Positions 41,640-53,036 of a stretch of DNA of 64,000 nucleotides are shown piece after piece. Position numbers and translations under genes: made by a program. The notes beneath the pieces are model-generated. The model did no database searches and was not told the origin of the DNA. It saw only the letters and a program-made list of their open reading frames with translations. The number at the start of each line of letters is the position of its first letter. The stretch's first letter is position 1. The stretch is from Branchipolynoe longqiensis (taxonomy: Eukaryota > Annelida > Polychaeta > Phyllodocida > Polynoidae), in assembly GCA_030323885.1 (NCBI GenBank), contig CM059188.1:113254776-113318775 (forward strand), in the 5' to 3' direction.

Positions 41640-42227
41640 CCTGTATTGGTCATACTGAAGGATCCAGCAAAGAAAAATCTAAGAATTCAACAAGTGTACC
41701 TTGTCTGAGGAGGTTATTGATTGGTTAGGTTCTGACTGTGATATCGCATAAAAAGTATTAACCGCAGGATGTCAGTGAGGCAGCACTATAAAGCTGCCAT
41801 TTGGTCGTTCTGTCACAAGCTAGGACTCAACCTGCAAAAAGAAGGTGTTAGAAAAGACAGCTGAGACTAGCTACAAAGAAAATGCAATAAGTGCTTTTTA
41901 GAACAACAAAGCAAAGTAACAAATAAAATAAATGTATCAGCATTAAGATTGGAAAGACTAATTACAAGAAGCAGATAAATATATATTAAGGATAAGAAAC
42001 TAACGGGCCAACAGCAGCTAGATAAAATCGCAAACACCAAAAGCTGTAAATTTAAACACATTCAGGAAGAGTCCATGATTCCTAAACACAGTCATATGGA
42101 TATATAAAACAAGGTTATTGCCTATCTTCTAAAAGAAGTCTGTAATTCGATGATAAAACAGAAATTGCAGACATTGCAGAATAAAGAACATAAAATGGCA
42201 CACAATGCAAAATGTCCAACTAAGAAA
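41640..42227. other. unannotated AT-rich stretch
   Basis: No repeat or gene recognised. Confidence 0.4.
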
Positions 42228-42560
42228 AGAAAGATTTTTTGTTTAACGATGCCTCTAGAGCACATGAATTTTTATCATTGGCCATTGGACTTCAAACATC
42301 TGGTCATTCTGACATATTTCTTTGGAGGAAGCCTGCTGCCACCACATATGGTACTCTTTTCGATAAGCAGCAATGGGTCTTTTATAAGCACTTTCCCATG
42401 GATAGGACAGCACATACTACAGACTTTGATGAACCAGTTGTGGACTACTGATTGGAACAGAAAATAGGCCAAACTGCAAAAGGGTCCACTGAGCAGGATC
42501 GATCAAATGACCCACACCTTCACAGGTGGACACTCTACTGCCTGAGCTACGTCCCGCTCT
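42228..42560 (-). mobile_element. SINE-3, full length
   Basis: Complete minus copy including the head, which ends CTACTGCCTGAGCTACGTCC (a GGACGTAGCTCAGGCAGTAG-type A box on the minus strand). Open frames across it on both strands are artefacts. Confidence 0.93.
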
Positions 42561-42770
42561 ACAACTAAGAGATGCACGGTGTAACAACTGTAAATATGCT
42601 AGCCAAACAAAACGAAAACACTCATGCAAGCAATAATGTATAACCGAAAAGGTACTGCAAAGAACATAAATGAATACATTATTTTAAAATTCCTAATACT
42701 CCTGTTGTTGCTAGGTCACAAATCCCTAATCAATCATTCATTCGCTGTAGTCTACCTTCCTATCGTCAGA

Positions 42771-43082
42771 CCGAGTGTGGCCCACACGTGCGGAAGGTTG
42801 TGAGTTTGGTTCCCGGTCGAGTCAAACTAATGACTTTAAAATTGATACTTGTCACTTCCTAGCCTGGTGCTCAAGCATTAATAGGATTGGGCAAGGACTG
42901 GTTACGTCAGTGTCAGGATAATGTGACTGAATGGGATATTGGGTCATGGTGCTGACGGCCTGATTTCCCAGTGAGGCAGCACTATAAAATCACCATGAGT
43001 GCACATTGCTACAAGTCGGTACCATCCTGATATGTCCTGAGATGTTTCTAGGACGTAAAACTCCAAGAACCAACCAATCAAT
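42771..43082 (+). mobile_element. SINE-1, A-type, with TSD
   Basis: Flanked by CCTATCGTCAGA (42759-42770) and CCTATTGTCAGA (43083-43094). Head lacks ~15 bp in the A-box region. Confidence 0.92.
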
Positions 43083-43094
43083 CCTATTGTCAGA

Positions 43095-43297
43095 AGACAA
43101 CTTGGTTAAACGGAATAGCCATTAGTTTAGCGTCGTGGAACGCTGTGATAGATACCTTGCTGACGTAGTGTCTCCTAGCAACCACAGGACCGGAAGTGCT
43201 GACAAAGCAACCCACGCGCAGTCGGCAGGCGCTCTGCGTATTTCCGGGGTAGCTAATGTTACAGTCAGGTGTATTGCAATGTCCAAGTCTCACCATC
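43095..43297 (-). promoter_or_regulatory. promoter-like cluster: CRE-like, X-box, ETS
   Basis: Unique CpG-containing DNA with TGACGTA (43161-43167), GTCTCCTAGCAAC (43170-43182; fits the RFX X-box consensus RYYNYY-N-RRNRAC) and ACCGGAAGTG (43189-43198; ETS). The orientation is uncertain and no start site or exon is identified. Confidence 0.3.
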
Positions 43298-43311
43298 CAT
43301 GCTAAGACCCG

Positions 43312-43611
43312 ACGCAGGCTTTTCATCCCGGGAGATCGGGAGTTTGATTCCCGGTCGAGTCAAATCATTGACTTAGAAATTGATACTTGTCATTTCCTAG
43401 CTCGGTGCTTAGCATTAATTGGATAGGGCAGGGACTGGTTAGCTTAGTGTCAGGATAATGCGACTGAGTGGGATATCAGGTCATGGTGACGATGGCTTGA
43501 TTTCCCAGTGGGACAGCACTATTAAGTCGCCATGAGTGTGCACTGTCACAAGTCTGGTCCCGTACTGATATGACCATAGATGTTGCCTGGACATAATATT
43601 CCGACAACCCA
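43312..43611 (+). mobile_element. SINE-1, A-type, head deleted, with TSD
   Basis: Starts inside the head (CGGGAGATCGGGAG clear from 43329). Flanked by ACCATCCATGCTAAG (43297-43311) and ACCATCCATGCTGAG (~43612-43626). Confidence 0.88.
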
Positions 43612-43757
43612 ACCATCCATGCTGAGTCCCGGTTTCTGGCAGATACTTCCTTTTATAATTTGCATATATTTGTATACGAGCTGTGTCAGAGAGTGAAGCA
43701 GTGAGATTAACTTAGGCTGTGTGGTTGTGCCTTGGCTTACATCGTGAGAAAGAGGGC

Positions 43758-44260
43758 GCTTGTTGGTGTGTCCTAGCAAGGTCATAATAGGCCATATCAA
43801 CGTCATAACGGGAGAGAAACCAACGTGTGACAGCGAGCAGTGATGGCGACTTGATAGTGCTGCTGACCGGACGCAGTGGCCAAATCGGTGGAACGTAGGC
43901 TTCGCATGCGGAAGATCAGGAGTTTGAAACTTGGTCGAGTCAAACAAATGACTTACACAATTTATAGTTGTGGCTACCTAGCCTTGTGTTCAGCATTACT
44001 AGGATGGGGCGAGGACTGGTTAGCTCAGTGTCAGGATAATGTGACTGTGTGGGATATTGGGTCATGGCAACGACAGCTTTTTCTCCCAGTGGGATAGCAC
44101 TATAACGTCACCATAAGTGCACACTGTTACAAGTTGGTACCCATTATGATATGCCCTTAGATGTTGTCAGGATGTAAAACCCCAACAAACAAACAATGAT
44201 AGTGCTGTCCCACTGGGAGACAGTGTTACCCACCCCATGACGTCATTTCACATATAGGTA
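43758..44260 (-). mobile_element. SINE-1 fragment split by another SINE-1
   Basis: Left part 43758-43862 and right part 44197-44260 join at TGATAGTGCTG. Old, diverged host copy. Confidence 0.82.
43863..44196 (+). mobile_element. SINE-1, A-type, nested, with 11-bp TSD
   Basis: Complete copy flanked by TGATAGTGCTG (43852-43862, 44197-44207), inserted in an antisense SINE-1. Confidence 0.93.
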
Positions 44261-44279
44261 CCCATGTCCATATAGGTAT

Positions 44280-44564
44280 GCAGTTGGGTGGTTGTTGGAC
44301 TTCACGTCCTGGCAACATGTAAGGTCACATCAGGATGGGTGCTGACTTGTGACAGTGCACATTCATGATCTTATAGTGTTTCCCCACTGGCAGACGAGTC
44401 TGCCAGCACAAATGACCTGATATCCCACTCAGTCACATTATCCTGACACTGAGCCAACCAGTTCTTTCCTTATCCTAATAATCCCAATCGCCTGCCTAGG
44501 AAGGGACAAGTATCAATTTTTAAGTTATTGGTTTGACTCGACCAGCATTCGAACCTGTGGGTTA
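44280..44564 (-). mobile_element. SINE-1, head-truncated, with 10-bp TSD
   Basis: Flanked by ATATAGGTAT (44270-44279, 44565-44574). The right end stops inside the head after CATTCGAACCTGTGGGTT, so the 5' truncation occurred at insertion. Confidence 0.92.
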
Positions 44565-44635
44565 ATATAGGTATACAATCAAATTTCTCAATTGGCAAAA
44601 CTACTTGCCCAAACCCAACAATTTTTGTAAAAGAA

Positions 44636-44715
44636 ACAACAAAAAAGAACAAAAACAACAAAAACAACAACAAAAACAACAACAACGCCAACAGCAACAA
44701 ACAACAAAAACATAA
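44636..44715. repeat. (AAC)n-rich tract
   Basis: AACAAC/AAAACAAC repeats; hydrophobic frames on the minus strand are artefacts. A similar tract lies at 45000-45085. Confidence 0.9.
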
Positions 44716-44804
44716 ACAAAACCAACAATAAGAGTAGAACTAAATAACATAATACATATATACCAAGAAAATCCAAAAACACTAACATAGGCTACTAACC
44801 ATAC

Positions 44805-44960
44805 CGACCAATTGTCTATCTGCTACTGAAATGCAGGCAATCAAATAACTTATCAGCAGTTACTGTGTGGTAAGATAATGCCAACATGACATCTGGTCAG
44901 CATTGAAAACAAGCCTGGTTACCCAGGCTTATATGATATGGACAGTATAAATACAGCCTC
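44805..44960 (+). repeat. repeat T, copy 1
   Basis: Shares TCTATCTGCTACTGAAATGC, TCAGCAGTTACTGTGTGGTA, ACAAGCCTGG and GGACAGTATAA.TACAGCC with 61136-61300; both end CCTCAATAAAAAA, so it looks like the 3' end of a polyadenylated retroelement or an old retrocopy. Family unknown. Confidence 0.7.
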
Positions 44961-45410
44961 AATAAAAAAATTAATAAAAGATTATTTAAAAAAAGAAAAA
45001 TCAACAACAAAATCAACAACAAAATCAACACAAAATCAACAGCAAAACCAAAAACAACAACAAAACCAACATCAAAACCAACAGTCGCCAGGCAATTGGC
45101 CACTGGATGTCCCATCCAACAGGCGCACAGACATGGACACATGAGCCATCGAGAGCAGACGTTTTGTCAATAGCGGCTGCATCAGCAAATTGCTGCCCCG
45201 CGGGCAAAATGAGAACCACGCACATTGTGTCTGTTTGGCATGCGCAGTTATGCAGTTATTCTGCATGGCTGTTTACTACTAGTAACTGTGAGAACAGTGG
45301 TGCATTTGTTCATTAAACCACTGTGCTTGATTGAGATAAGGAATCCCCCTTTTCATACTTAACAGATTAAATGTCCGCACACATAACATAACAACTGCAT
45401 CTGTTCAAAA

Positions 45411-45717
45411 ACGCAGCTCAGCCGGTAGAGTGTCCGCCTTTGAAGGTGTGGGTCATCCCATCGATCCTGCTCAGTGGACACATTTGCAGTTTGGGCTGTT
45501 TTCCGTTCCAACCAGTGGTACACAACTCGCCAAAGGCTGTGGTACACATGTGCTGTCCTGCATGTAGGAAAGTGCTTATCGGAAAGAGTAGCCTATGTGG
45601 GGTGGCAGCGGGTTTCCTCCAAAGTAATATATCAGAATGACCATATGTTTGACGTCCAATAGCCGATGATTAAATTTGATGTGCTCTAGAGGCGTCGTTA
45701 AATAAAACAAACTTTTT
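45411..45717 (+). mobile_element. SINE-3
   Basis: Plus copy with head (CGCAGCTCAGCCGGTAGAGT) and 3' end GTTAAATAAAACAAAC; a ~15-bp deletion removes the ATATAAAAGACCCC segment. Confidence 0.9.
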
Positions 45718-45993
45718 GTCTTATCACTTTCAGTTGTTGTGTCGCTATCTACTGCATGCATTCTTTCTCTGTTTGTAAGCATTCTCCCACATCTCCAAAC
45801 TCATGACTCAGTAGTTATGATGAATGCTTACAAACAAATACTCCACCATCAGTAGAAAAGGCAAGCAACGCCAGTTAAAATCACGTGACTCGATCAGTAG
45901 CCAACCTATCCAGGTCCCTGACCTCGGTGTCAATTACTAACTCACATCCTACCTCCCTGACGACCTTCCCACTCATTTAACTACGGAACCATA
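45718..45993. other. unannotated stretch
   Basis: No feature seen. Confidence 0.4.
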
Positions 45994-46053
45994 AGGTTTG
46001 TTGGTTGGTTGTTGTTTTACGTCCTAGCAACATCTAAGGTCATATCAGGACGG
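45994..46053 (-). mobile_element. SINE-1 3' fragment
   Basis: Tail and ~45 bp of the 3' end, directly abutting a plus-strand SINE-1 head. Confidence 0.85.
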
Positions 46054-46055
46054 AG

Positions 46056-46637
46056 GACCAGATGGCCGAATGAATTGACCCTCTGTCTCCTTTTTTCTTG
46101 AAGATTTATACTGCCTATCATGGATAAGTCTGAATAGAATTGTTTTCACCATGAGACCGTTTGTTGATAGAAGGCCCGAGCGTACAGTTTTACCAACCCA
46201 AGGGATTGTTAACCTCCCACACCACATAGACATGGTACAAGAGCAACTGGCCTCCGATGACACTAAGGAAATCCAAATTTGCAGAGGTGGGGGCATGGGG
46301 AATCGAACCACTGACCTTCAGATTAGGAGTCTGACCTCGGAAAAGGTGAGACACTTTAAACACTCTGCCACAGGGATCTCCTGTTTTGGTAGATTGTGGG
46401 ATTCGAAGCCATGGAAGTTTGAACCCCGGTCGAGTCAAACCAATGCCTTAAAAATGTATACTTGTTGCTTCCTAGCCTGGAGCTCAGCTTTATTAGGATA
46501 GGGCAAGGACTGGTGGGCTCAATGTCAGGAAAATGTGACTGAGTGGGATATCGGGTAGTTGGTGCCAGTAGCCGAATTTCCAAGCGGGGCAACACTATAA
46601 AGCTACCATGAGTGTGCACTGTACCAAGTCGGTACGT
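46056..46637 (+). mobile_element. SINE-1, B-type, split by SINE-2
   Basis: Head 46056-46090 (CCAGATGGCCGAATGAATTG) and remainder 46382-46637; ends CAAGTCGGTACGTG, 3' truncated. Confidence 0.9.
46091..46376 (-). mobile_element. SINE-2, nested
   Basis: Full-length minus copy inserted in a SINE-1 head; TCTCC at 46086-46090 and 46377-46381 is the apparent target duplication. Head keeps the AGATTAGGAGTCTGA anticodon arm (CCT triplet on the minus strand). Confidence 0.9.
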
Positions 46638-46935
46638 GTGAGTAAATGTCGATACTGAGCTAACTAGTCAGGGTAGGACAATAAGGTATACCTGGTTGCA
46701 CGGGGCACCTAGTTTACTGGGTCGGGTAGGTGAAGTTCTCGGTGACCTGCCCGTACGGCCAAGTCGTTATTTTTCTCGTCTGCAATAGCATATTTCTGTT
46801 TCAATTGGCTGACTTGGGTTTGGGCAAATTGTTTTGCCAGTCGGAAAAATAGAAAATTCAGTCACTTTCCCGATTGGGCAAGTGGGCAACAAAAAGTGGC
46901 TGTCCAACCCTGGTAGTTTTGCCCTATCCCTAGTA
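46638..46935. other. unannotated stretch
   Basis: No feature seen. Confidence 0.4.
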
Positions 46936-47010
46936 GTGACTCAGACGAGGATTTCAAACTCCTGACCTGCCGCATGCAAATCCTGCGCTTTTACCAATTC
47001 AGCCACCACT
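46936..47010 (-). mobile_element. SINE-1 A-type head fragment
   Basis: Antisense head only (AACTCCTGACCTGCCGCATG ... AATTCAGCCACC). Confidence 0.8.
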
Positions 47011-47020
47011 TCCTGTCCCC

Positions 47021-47376
47021 TATGACCGGACAGGGTGGCCGAATGAGTAGAGCGTCCGTCTCATGTTTTGGGAGATCGGGAGATCCGAACCCATGAGTTT
47101 GTGGGTTCGAATGCTTGTCGAGTCAAACCAATGACTTAACAATTTATACTTGTTGCTTCCTAGCCTGGCACTAGGCATTATTAGGATAGGGAAAGGACTG
47201 GTTGGCTCAGTGTCAGGATAATGTGACTGAGTGGGATATCAGGTCATGGTGCTGGTGCCTTGGTTTCGCAGCAGGGCAGCACTATAAAGTTGCCATGAGC
47301 GCGCACAGTCACAATTCTGTACCCGTCGTGATATGACCTCAGATGTTGCTAGGACATAAAACAACAACAAATAAAA
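47021..47376 (+). mobile_element. SINE-1, B-type subtype with longer head, 10-bp TSD
   Basis: Flanked by TCCTGTCCCC (47011-47020, 47377-47386). The head has the extra CCGAACCCATGAGTTTGTGG segment before the B box. Confidence 0.94.
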
Positions 47377-47464
47377 TCCTGTCCCCCGACTCACATGTCC
47401 TCCCACTGAAGCTGCTACTTCCAGCAGTGCACTCTTCCCGGGATTAAATACATACATTATTCAC

Positions 47465-47830
47465 GCTCCTCCCCCCCCCCCCCCCTTCCCCTCCCCAAAT
47501 TCCCGTCACTCCCTCAATCCCGCCACTGTCGGCCACCGCCCTGCTCCAACTGGCCATGTAATGGAGGCCAGATTCAGTTTTACAGACCGGGTTCCCCGGG
47601 GGGACGGAAGGCCTTGGGGTAGGGATGGGGGTGCGGAAAGTCTGGACGGTAGCCGGCGCCCAGGGATGCCGCCCCCCCCCCCCCCCCCCCCCCCCCACCC
47701 TCACTCCCGGCCCAGGGGCGACGTCCAGCCGGGCAAAGAGGGGAATTTCCATAAGTGGAGGTTGACCCCTGCTGGCCGAGTCACACCTCATCAATATGCA
47801 GACGGGACCACTGGCTGAAGCTGCAAACTC
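47465..47830. other. GC-rich stretch with poly-C tracts
   Basis: C runs at ~47469-47485 and ~47672-47695; no gene recognised. Confidence 0.55.
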
Positions 47831-48250
47831 TCCACAGTCCCTTTCTGCAGCTCTCCACACCTCTCTGCAGCTCTCCACACCTATCTGCAGCTCTCCACAC
47901 CTCTCTGCAGCTCTCCACACCTCTCTGCAGCTCTCAACACATCTCTGCAGCTCTCCACACGTCTCTGCAGCTCCCCACAGCTCTCCACACCTTTCTGCAG
48001 CTATCCACACCTTTCTGCAGCTCTCCACACCTTTCTGCAGCTCTCCACACCTCTATACAGCTCTCCACACCTCTCTGCAGCTCTCCACACCTCTCTGCAG
48101 CTCTCCACACATCTCTCCAGCTCTCCGCAGCCCCTTTCTGCAGCTCTCCACAGCCCCTTTCTGTAGCTATCCACACCTCTCTGCAGCTCTCCACACCTCT
48201 CTGCAGCTCTCCAAAGCCCCTTTCTGCAGCTCTCCACACGTCTCTGCAGC
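47831..48250. repeat. 20-bp minisatellite (CTCTCCACACCTCTCTGCAG)
   Basis: About 20 units, many containing a CTGCAG site. Ser/His/Leu-rich frames on both strands are artefacts. Confidence 0.96.
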
Positions 48251-48255
48251 TCTCT

Positions 48256-48588
48256 CGGGGAGCATGACGTAGCTCAGGCAGTAGAGTGTCCACCTGTGAA
48301 GATGTCAGTCATCCTATCGATCCTGCTCGGTGGACCCTTTTGCAGTTCGGGCTATTTTCCGTTCCATCCAGTGGTCCACAACTGGTTCATCAAAGGCTGT
48401 GGTGTACATGTTCGGTCCTGTCTGTGGCAAAGTGCATATAAAAGACCCCTTGCTGCTTATCGGAAAAAGTAGCCTATGTGGCGGCAGCAGGTTTCCTCCA
48501 AAGAAATATGTCAGAATGACCATATGTTTGACATATAGCCAAAGATAAAATCTCTAGAGGCGTCTTTAAATAAAACAAACTTTTTCTG
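48256..48588 (+). mobile_element. SINE-3, full length
   Basis: Head GACGTAGCTCAGGCAGTAGA, body and 3' end (CTAGAGGCGTCTTTAAATAA) all present. Confidence 0.93.
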
Positions 48589-48645
48589 TCTGAACCTCCC
48601 TGCGCCTCCCATCATCCACCGCTTTCTTCCTCTCTGCCTCCTCAC

Positions 48646-48962
48646 ATCGGGCGTGATAGCCTAACCGGTAGAGCTCAGGCCTCCCATGCAGGAAATTGGG
48701 AGTTCGATTCCCGGTCCAGTAAAACCAATGACTTATAAAATTGATACTTGTTACTTCCTAGTCTGGTGCTCAGTGATTAATAGGATAGGGCAAGGACTGG
48801 TTCGCTCAGTGTCAGGATAATGTGACTCAGTGGGATATCAGGTCATGGTGCCAGTGGCCTCATCTCCTAGTGTGGCAGCACTATGACGTCCCCATGAGTG
48901 CACACTGTCACAAGTCGGTACCCGTCCTGGTATGACCTTAGATGTGGCCAGGACGTAAAATT
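48646..48962 (+). mobile_element. SINE-1, A-type head
   Basis: Complete to CCAGGACGTAAAATTG; followed at 48963-49070 by a degenerate antisense SINE-1 piece (CACTCAGTCATATTATCAAG ... CAAGTCATTGGTTTGAT). Confidence 0.88.
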
Positions 48963-49081
48963 GATATACCACTCAGTCATATTATCAAGCCACTGTCCTC
49001 GTAATGGCGAGCAGCATCTTGAGTAACGACAAGCATCAATTGTGCAAGTCATTGGTTTGATTTGGCCTGGGTACTTGCTTG

Positions 49082-49425
49082 TGTGTTGATGTTTTACGTC
49101 CTAGCAACATCTAAGGTCATATCAGGATGGGGACTGACTCTTGACAGTGCACACTCATGGTGACTTTATAGTGAGGCCCCAATGGGGAAACCAGCTCACC
49201 AGAACCATGACCCAATTTACCGCTCAGTCACATTATCCGGACACTGACCTTGTCCTATCCTATTAATGCCAAGGACCAGACTCAGAAGTGACAAGAATCA
49301 ATTATATAAGTCATTGGTTTGACATGACCAGGCTAGGTAGTGGCAGGTATCAAGTTTATAGATCATTGATTTGACTCGACCGGGATTCGAACTCCCGACC
49401 TTCGGCACGGGAAGGCGGCGGGTGC
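49082..49425 (-). mobile_element. SINE-1, A-type head with internal duplication
   Basis: Minus copy; the AAGTCATTGGTTTGAC / GCTAGGTAGTGGCAGGTATC part is present twice (49300-49380). Confidence 0.87.
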
Positions 49426-49429
49426 TGAT

Positions 49430-49695
49430 ACAGATAGGAGTGTGCTGTTTGACGGGAAATAGCCAAGTAGCGGAGGCACTGCGTCTTTAATGACATCCCG
49501 GACATACCGTCGTGTCAGTCATTCCATTGATAAATTAACCTCATTAAAATACTAACAATGCACACCATAATCAAGATACTATTTCAGGAGAGAAACAAAT
49601 CGACCGCAATATGGCACGACCAAACTCTGTTATATTAGATTTAATATGATAATTTATAATTATAATCTACAATAATAATTATTATTATTCTACTG
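49430..49695. other. unannotated stretch
   Basis: AT-rich from 49625; no feature seen. Confidence 0.4.
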
Positions 49696-50010
49696 TTCTC
49701 TTTTGTGGAGTGGTTAGGGTGTCTGATTTTTTTTTCTAGGTCAGACTCCTAATCTGAAGGTTGGTGGTTCGATTCCCAATACCATCACCTCTGACAATTT
49801 GGATTTCCACCACTGTGTAGAACTTACAGCATCATCAAAGGCCAGTTGCTCTCATACCATGTCTGTGTGGTGTGGGAGGATAAAAGTGCCTTCGGTCGGT
49901 AAAAATGTAGGCTCTGGCTTTCTATCGACCAACTATCTACTGGTGAAAACAAGACTATTCAGACTTATCCATGATAGGCAGTATAAATCTTCAAGATAAA
50001 AACAAAAAGA
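49696..50010 (+). mobile_element. SINE-2, full length
   Basis: Head TGGAGTGGTTAGGGTGTCTG, poly-T, then TCAGACTCCTAATCTGAAGG with the CCT loop triplet and B box GGTTCGATTCC; complete 3' end. Confidence 0.92.
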
Positions 50011-50147
50011 GATGAAATGGGTTCATAAGATCAATGATTACATTAAAAATGTCTTTTAAATTCCATAATTGGTATCCTTTACTCTATTCAATGAAGACCT
50101 GCACAAGAAGTAGTATATTTCGGGTCAGTGCGCTTATCAGTGCACAA

Positions 50148-50395
50148 ACCGGACGCAGTGGCCGAATCGGCACCATGACCTGATATCCCACTCAGGCATA
50201 TCATCCTGACACTGAGCTAACCAGTCCTTGCCCTATCCTAATAATGCGAAGCGCCCAGCTAGGAACCGACAAATATCAATTCATGTCATTGGTTTGACTC
50301 GACCGGGAACTGAACTTCCCGATCTTCCGCATGCGAGGTCCACGCTCACCGGATTCGGCCACAGCGCCCAGTACTAGGACGTAAAACAACAAACT
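50148..50395 (-). mobile_element. SINE-1 inverted composite
   Basis: A 23-bp plus-strand A head (50148-50170) is followed by a minus-strand SINE-1 lacking its tail half (50171-50375) and then a plus-strand tail (CTAGGACGTAAAACAACAAA). Looks like an insertion or twin-priming rearrangement. Confidence 0.8.
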
Positions 50396-50760
50396 GAAAA
50401 AGTAAAGCCTCTAGAGCGCATTCATTTTTATTCTCGGCTATTGGACGTCAAACATATGAGACTGTCTCAAAAAGTGCTAAGCAATAAGGGACAAAACTTT
50501 GTCCATTGTAATGATCAACATATTATCTGCTTATGCATTTGCTCAGGATAAACTGATTTGTTTTTTCACATGATGTTTCATAATCCCAGTAGAATACATA
50601 TTGATTTGAAGCAAATGTCCTTGTGTTTTCAGTGTATCAATTTCTGTGCCGTTTTGTGTCAATCGTTACAATGGACAAAAAAAAAAGAGTTATCACCTTT
50701 TGAGACAGCGTCATGTGATCATTCTGACATATTTATTTGGAGGAAACCCGCTGACAATAA
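50396..50760 (-). mobile_element. SINE-3 fragment split by element V
   Basis: Left 50400-50459 (CTCTAGAGCGCATTCATTTT, GGACGTCAAACATATGA), right 50712-50760 (ATCATTCTGACATATTTATT, TGGAGGAAACCCGCTG). Confidence 0.87.
50460..50711. mobile_element. element V: ~250-bp MITE nested in SINE-3
   Basis: Ends GACTGTCTCAAAAAGTG and, on the minus strand, GACGCTGTCTCAAAAGGTG. CATATGA / CATGTGA on either side look like the target duplication. The interior has CAATGGACAAA-type inverted segments too. Confidence 0.85.
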
Positions 50761-50903
50761 ACCGAACAAACAAATATAAGTGCACAACTGCACTAAGAGA
50801 TCTGGCACTGGGATGGGTGTGTGATTAACGACGCTGTGCTCGTCTATTGAACTTGGTAGGTGAACTGTGTCGAGGTCCCGACATCGAATCAACTTCCACC
50901 GGG

Positions 50904-51237
50904 GACCAGACGGGATGGCCGAATGAGTTAGAGCGTCCGTCTGCCATGTTGGTAGATCGTGGGGTCGTGGGGTCGAACCCTGGTCGAGTCAAACTAATGA
51001 CTTTAAAATTGATACTTGTTGCTTCCTATCCAGGCGCTCGGCATTATTAGGACAGGGCAAGGACTGGTGTGCTCAGTGTCAGGATAATGTGACTGAGTGG
51101 GGTGCCGGTGGCCTGGTTTCCTAGTGGGACAGCACTATAAAGTCACCATGAGTGCGCACTGCCACAAGTCGGTACCCGTCCTGATATGACCTTAGATGTT
51201 GCTAGGATGTAAAACAACAACAAACAAACAAACAAAC
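50904..51237 (+). mobile_element. SINE-1, B-type head
   Basis: Complete copy with ACAACAACAAAC tail; a ~15-bp deletion removes ATATCAGGTCATGGT. Confidence 0.92.
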
Positions 51238-51448
51238 TTTCACCCGGTAACCACATCAGCAGCGTGCCCGGCCTCTCACCAGTCGGACCTGTGAGCGCGC
51301 CAGAAATATTCACCCCGTAACAGTGGCGCCTACGGGTGCTGCCACCTGGTGTTAACGGAGTAAGTAGAATTAGGACGGTGTAAGGAGCTGTGTCACTATG
51401 TAGCAGAACTGTGAGATTGGTTGAATGTCGTTATCCCTCATAGATAAC
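51238..51448. other. unannotated stretch with one CTCF-like motif
   Basis: CTGCCACCTGGTGT at 51339-51352 fits 13 of 14 CTCF core positions; otherwise no feature. Confidence 0.35.
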
Positions 51449-51679
51449 TGTTGGAGCTTTACGTCTTGGCAACTTCTAAGGTCATATCAGGATGGGAACC
51501 GACTTGTGTTAGTGCGCACTCATGCCGACTTTATAGTGCTGCTCACTGGGAGACCAGGCTGCCAGCACCATGACCTGATATCCCACTCGGTTGCCATGAG
51601 TGGACACTGTAACAATTTGGTACCCATCCTGATATAACCTCAGATGTTGCCAGGATGTAAAACTGGAACAACCAACCAC
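51449..51679. mobile_element. SINE-1 head-to-head inverted halves
   Basis: Minus-strand 3' half (51449-51590) directly joined to a plus-strand 3' end (51591-51679), giving a large hairpin. Confidence 0.82.
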
Positions 51680-52760
51680 TCTTCTCACACCCCCACTCTA
51701 CACCAACCCACCACTCTACACCAACCCACCACTCCACATTCACCACTCTACACTCACCACGCACCACTCTACACATCCCCCACCCTACACGAACCCACCA
51801 CTCTGCACCCACCCACCACTCCACTCTATACTATACTCACCACTCACCACTCTACACGCCCACCATTCTACACTCACCACTCTACACTCACCACTCTACA
51901 CTCACCACTCTACACTCACCACTCTACACACCCACCACTCTAATAACACCTGTCACTGGACACCCACCGCCCACTCTACACCAACCCACCACTCTCCACT
52001 CACCACTCTACACACCCACCACTCTACACACCCACCACTCTACACACCCACCACTCTACACACCCACCACTCTACACACCCACCACTCTACACACCCACC
52101 CACCACTCTACACACACCAGTCTACACTCACCACTCTACACTCACCACTCTACAGACCCACAACTCTACACTCACCACTCTACATTCACCACTATACACC
52201 CACTACTCTGCACTCACCCACCACTCTACGCCCACCACTCTACACACCGACCACTCTACACTCACCACTCTACGCTCACCACTCTACACTCTCACCACTC
52301 TACACACCCACCAATCTACACACTCACCACTCTACACTCACCACTCTACACTCACCACTCTGCACTCTACAGACCCACCACTCTACACTCACCACTCTAC
52401 ATTCACCACTCTACATTCACAACTCTACACACACTACTCTACATTCACCCACTACTCTACGCTCACAATTCTACACCCACCCACCCACCACTCTACACTC
52501 ACCACTCTACACTCACCACTATACCCCCAGCACTCTACACCAACCAAACACTCTACACCCACCACTCTACACCCACCATTCTACACTCACATCACTCTAC
52601 TCACACCACTCTACACACACCACTCTACACCCCCTACCACTCTAGAAACCCACCACTCTACACCAACCCACCACTCTACACCAACCCACCACTCTACACC
52701 CCCTCATCACTCTACACCCACTCACCACTCTACAACCCCCCCCCCCACTACTCTATTCCG
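51680..52760. repeat. CCACTCTACAC minisatellite
   Basis: Units CACCACTCTACACTCAC / CCCACCACTCTACACAC of about 15-18 bp across ~1.08 kb. Confidence 0.96.
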
Positions 52761-52789
52761 TTCAAATAAACATCTACTCACACCCACCA

Positions 52790-52820
52790 CTCCTCCCCCC
52801 CCCCCCCCCCCCCCCCCCTT
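52790..52820. repeat. poly-C tract
   Basis: Uninterrupted C run of over 20 bases; a second C-rich run is at ~52970-52987. Confidence 0.95.
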
Positions 52821-53036
52821 CGTGCTACCAGTCATACAAGTCTGCGTGCCATTTGATGTAATCCGAATATCTCTCATGTCTACTGCGTGTTAGCTTCCAT
52901 CAATCTCTTCCATAAAATCTTCTAATATAGACTCGAGGCAGGTGGAGCTGTCGTTTTTTTTATTACTTCCCCCCGCCCCCCCCCCCCACACACACATATA
53001 CGAGGTATACTACTTGACTATCAATACCATTAACCT

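Noticed and set aside
42150..42467. Plus-strand frame of 105 residues
   Set aside because: It is SINE-3 antisense sequence; similar peptides occur at the other SINE-3 copies.
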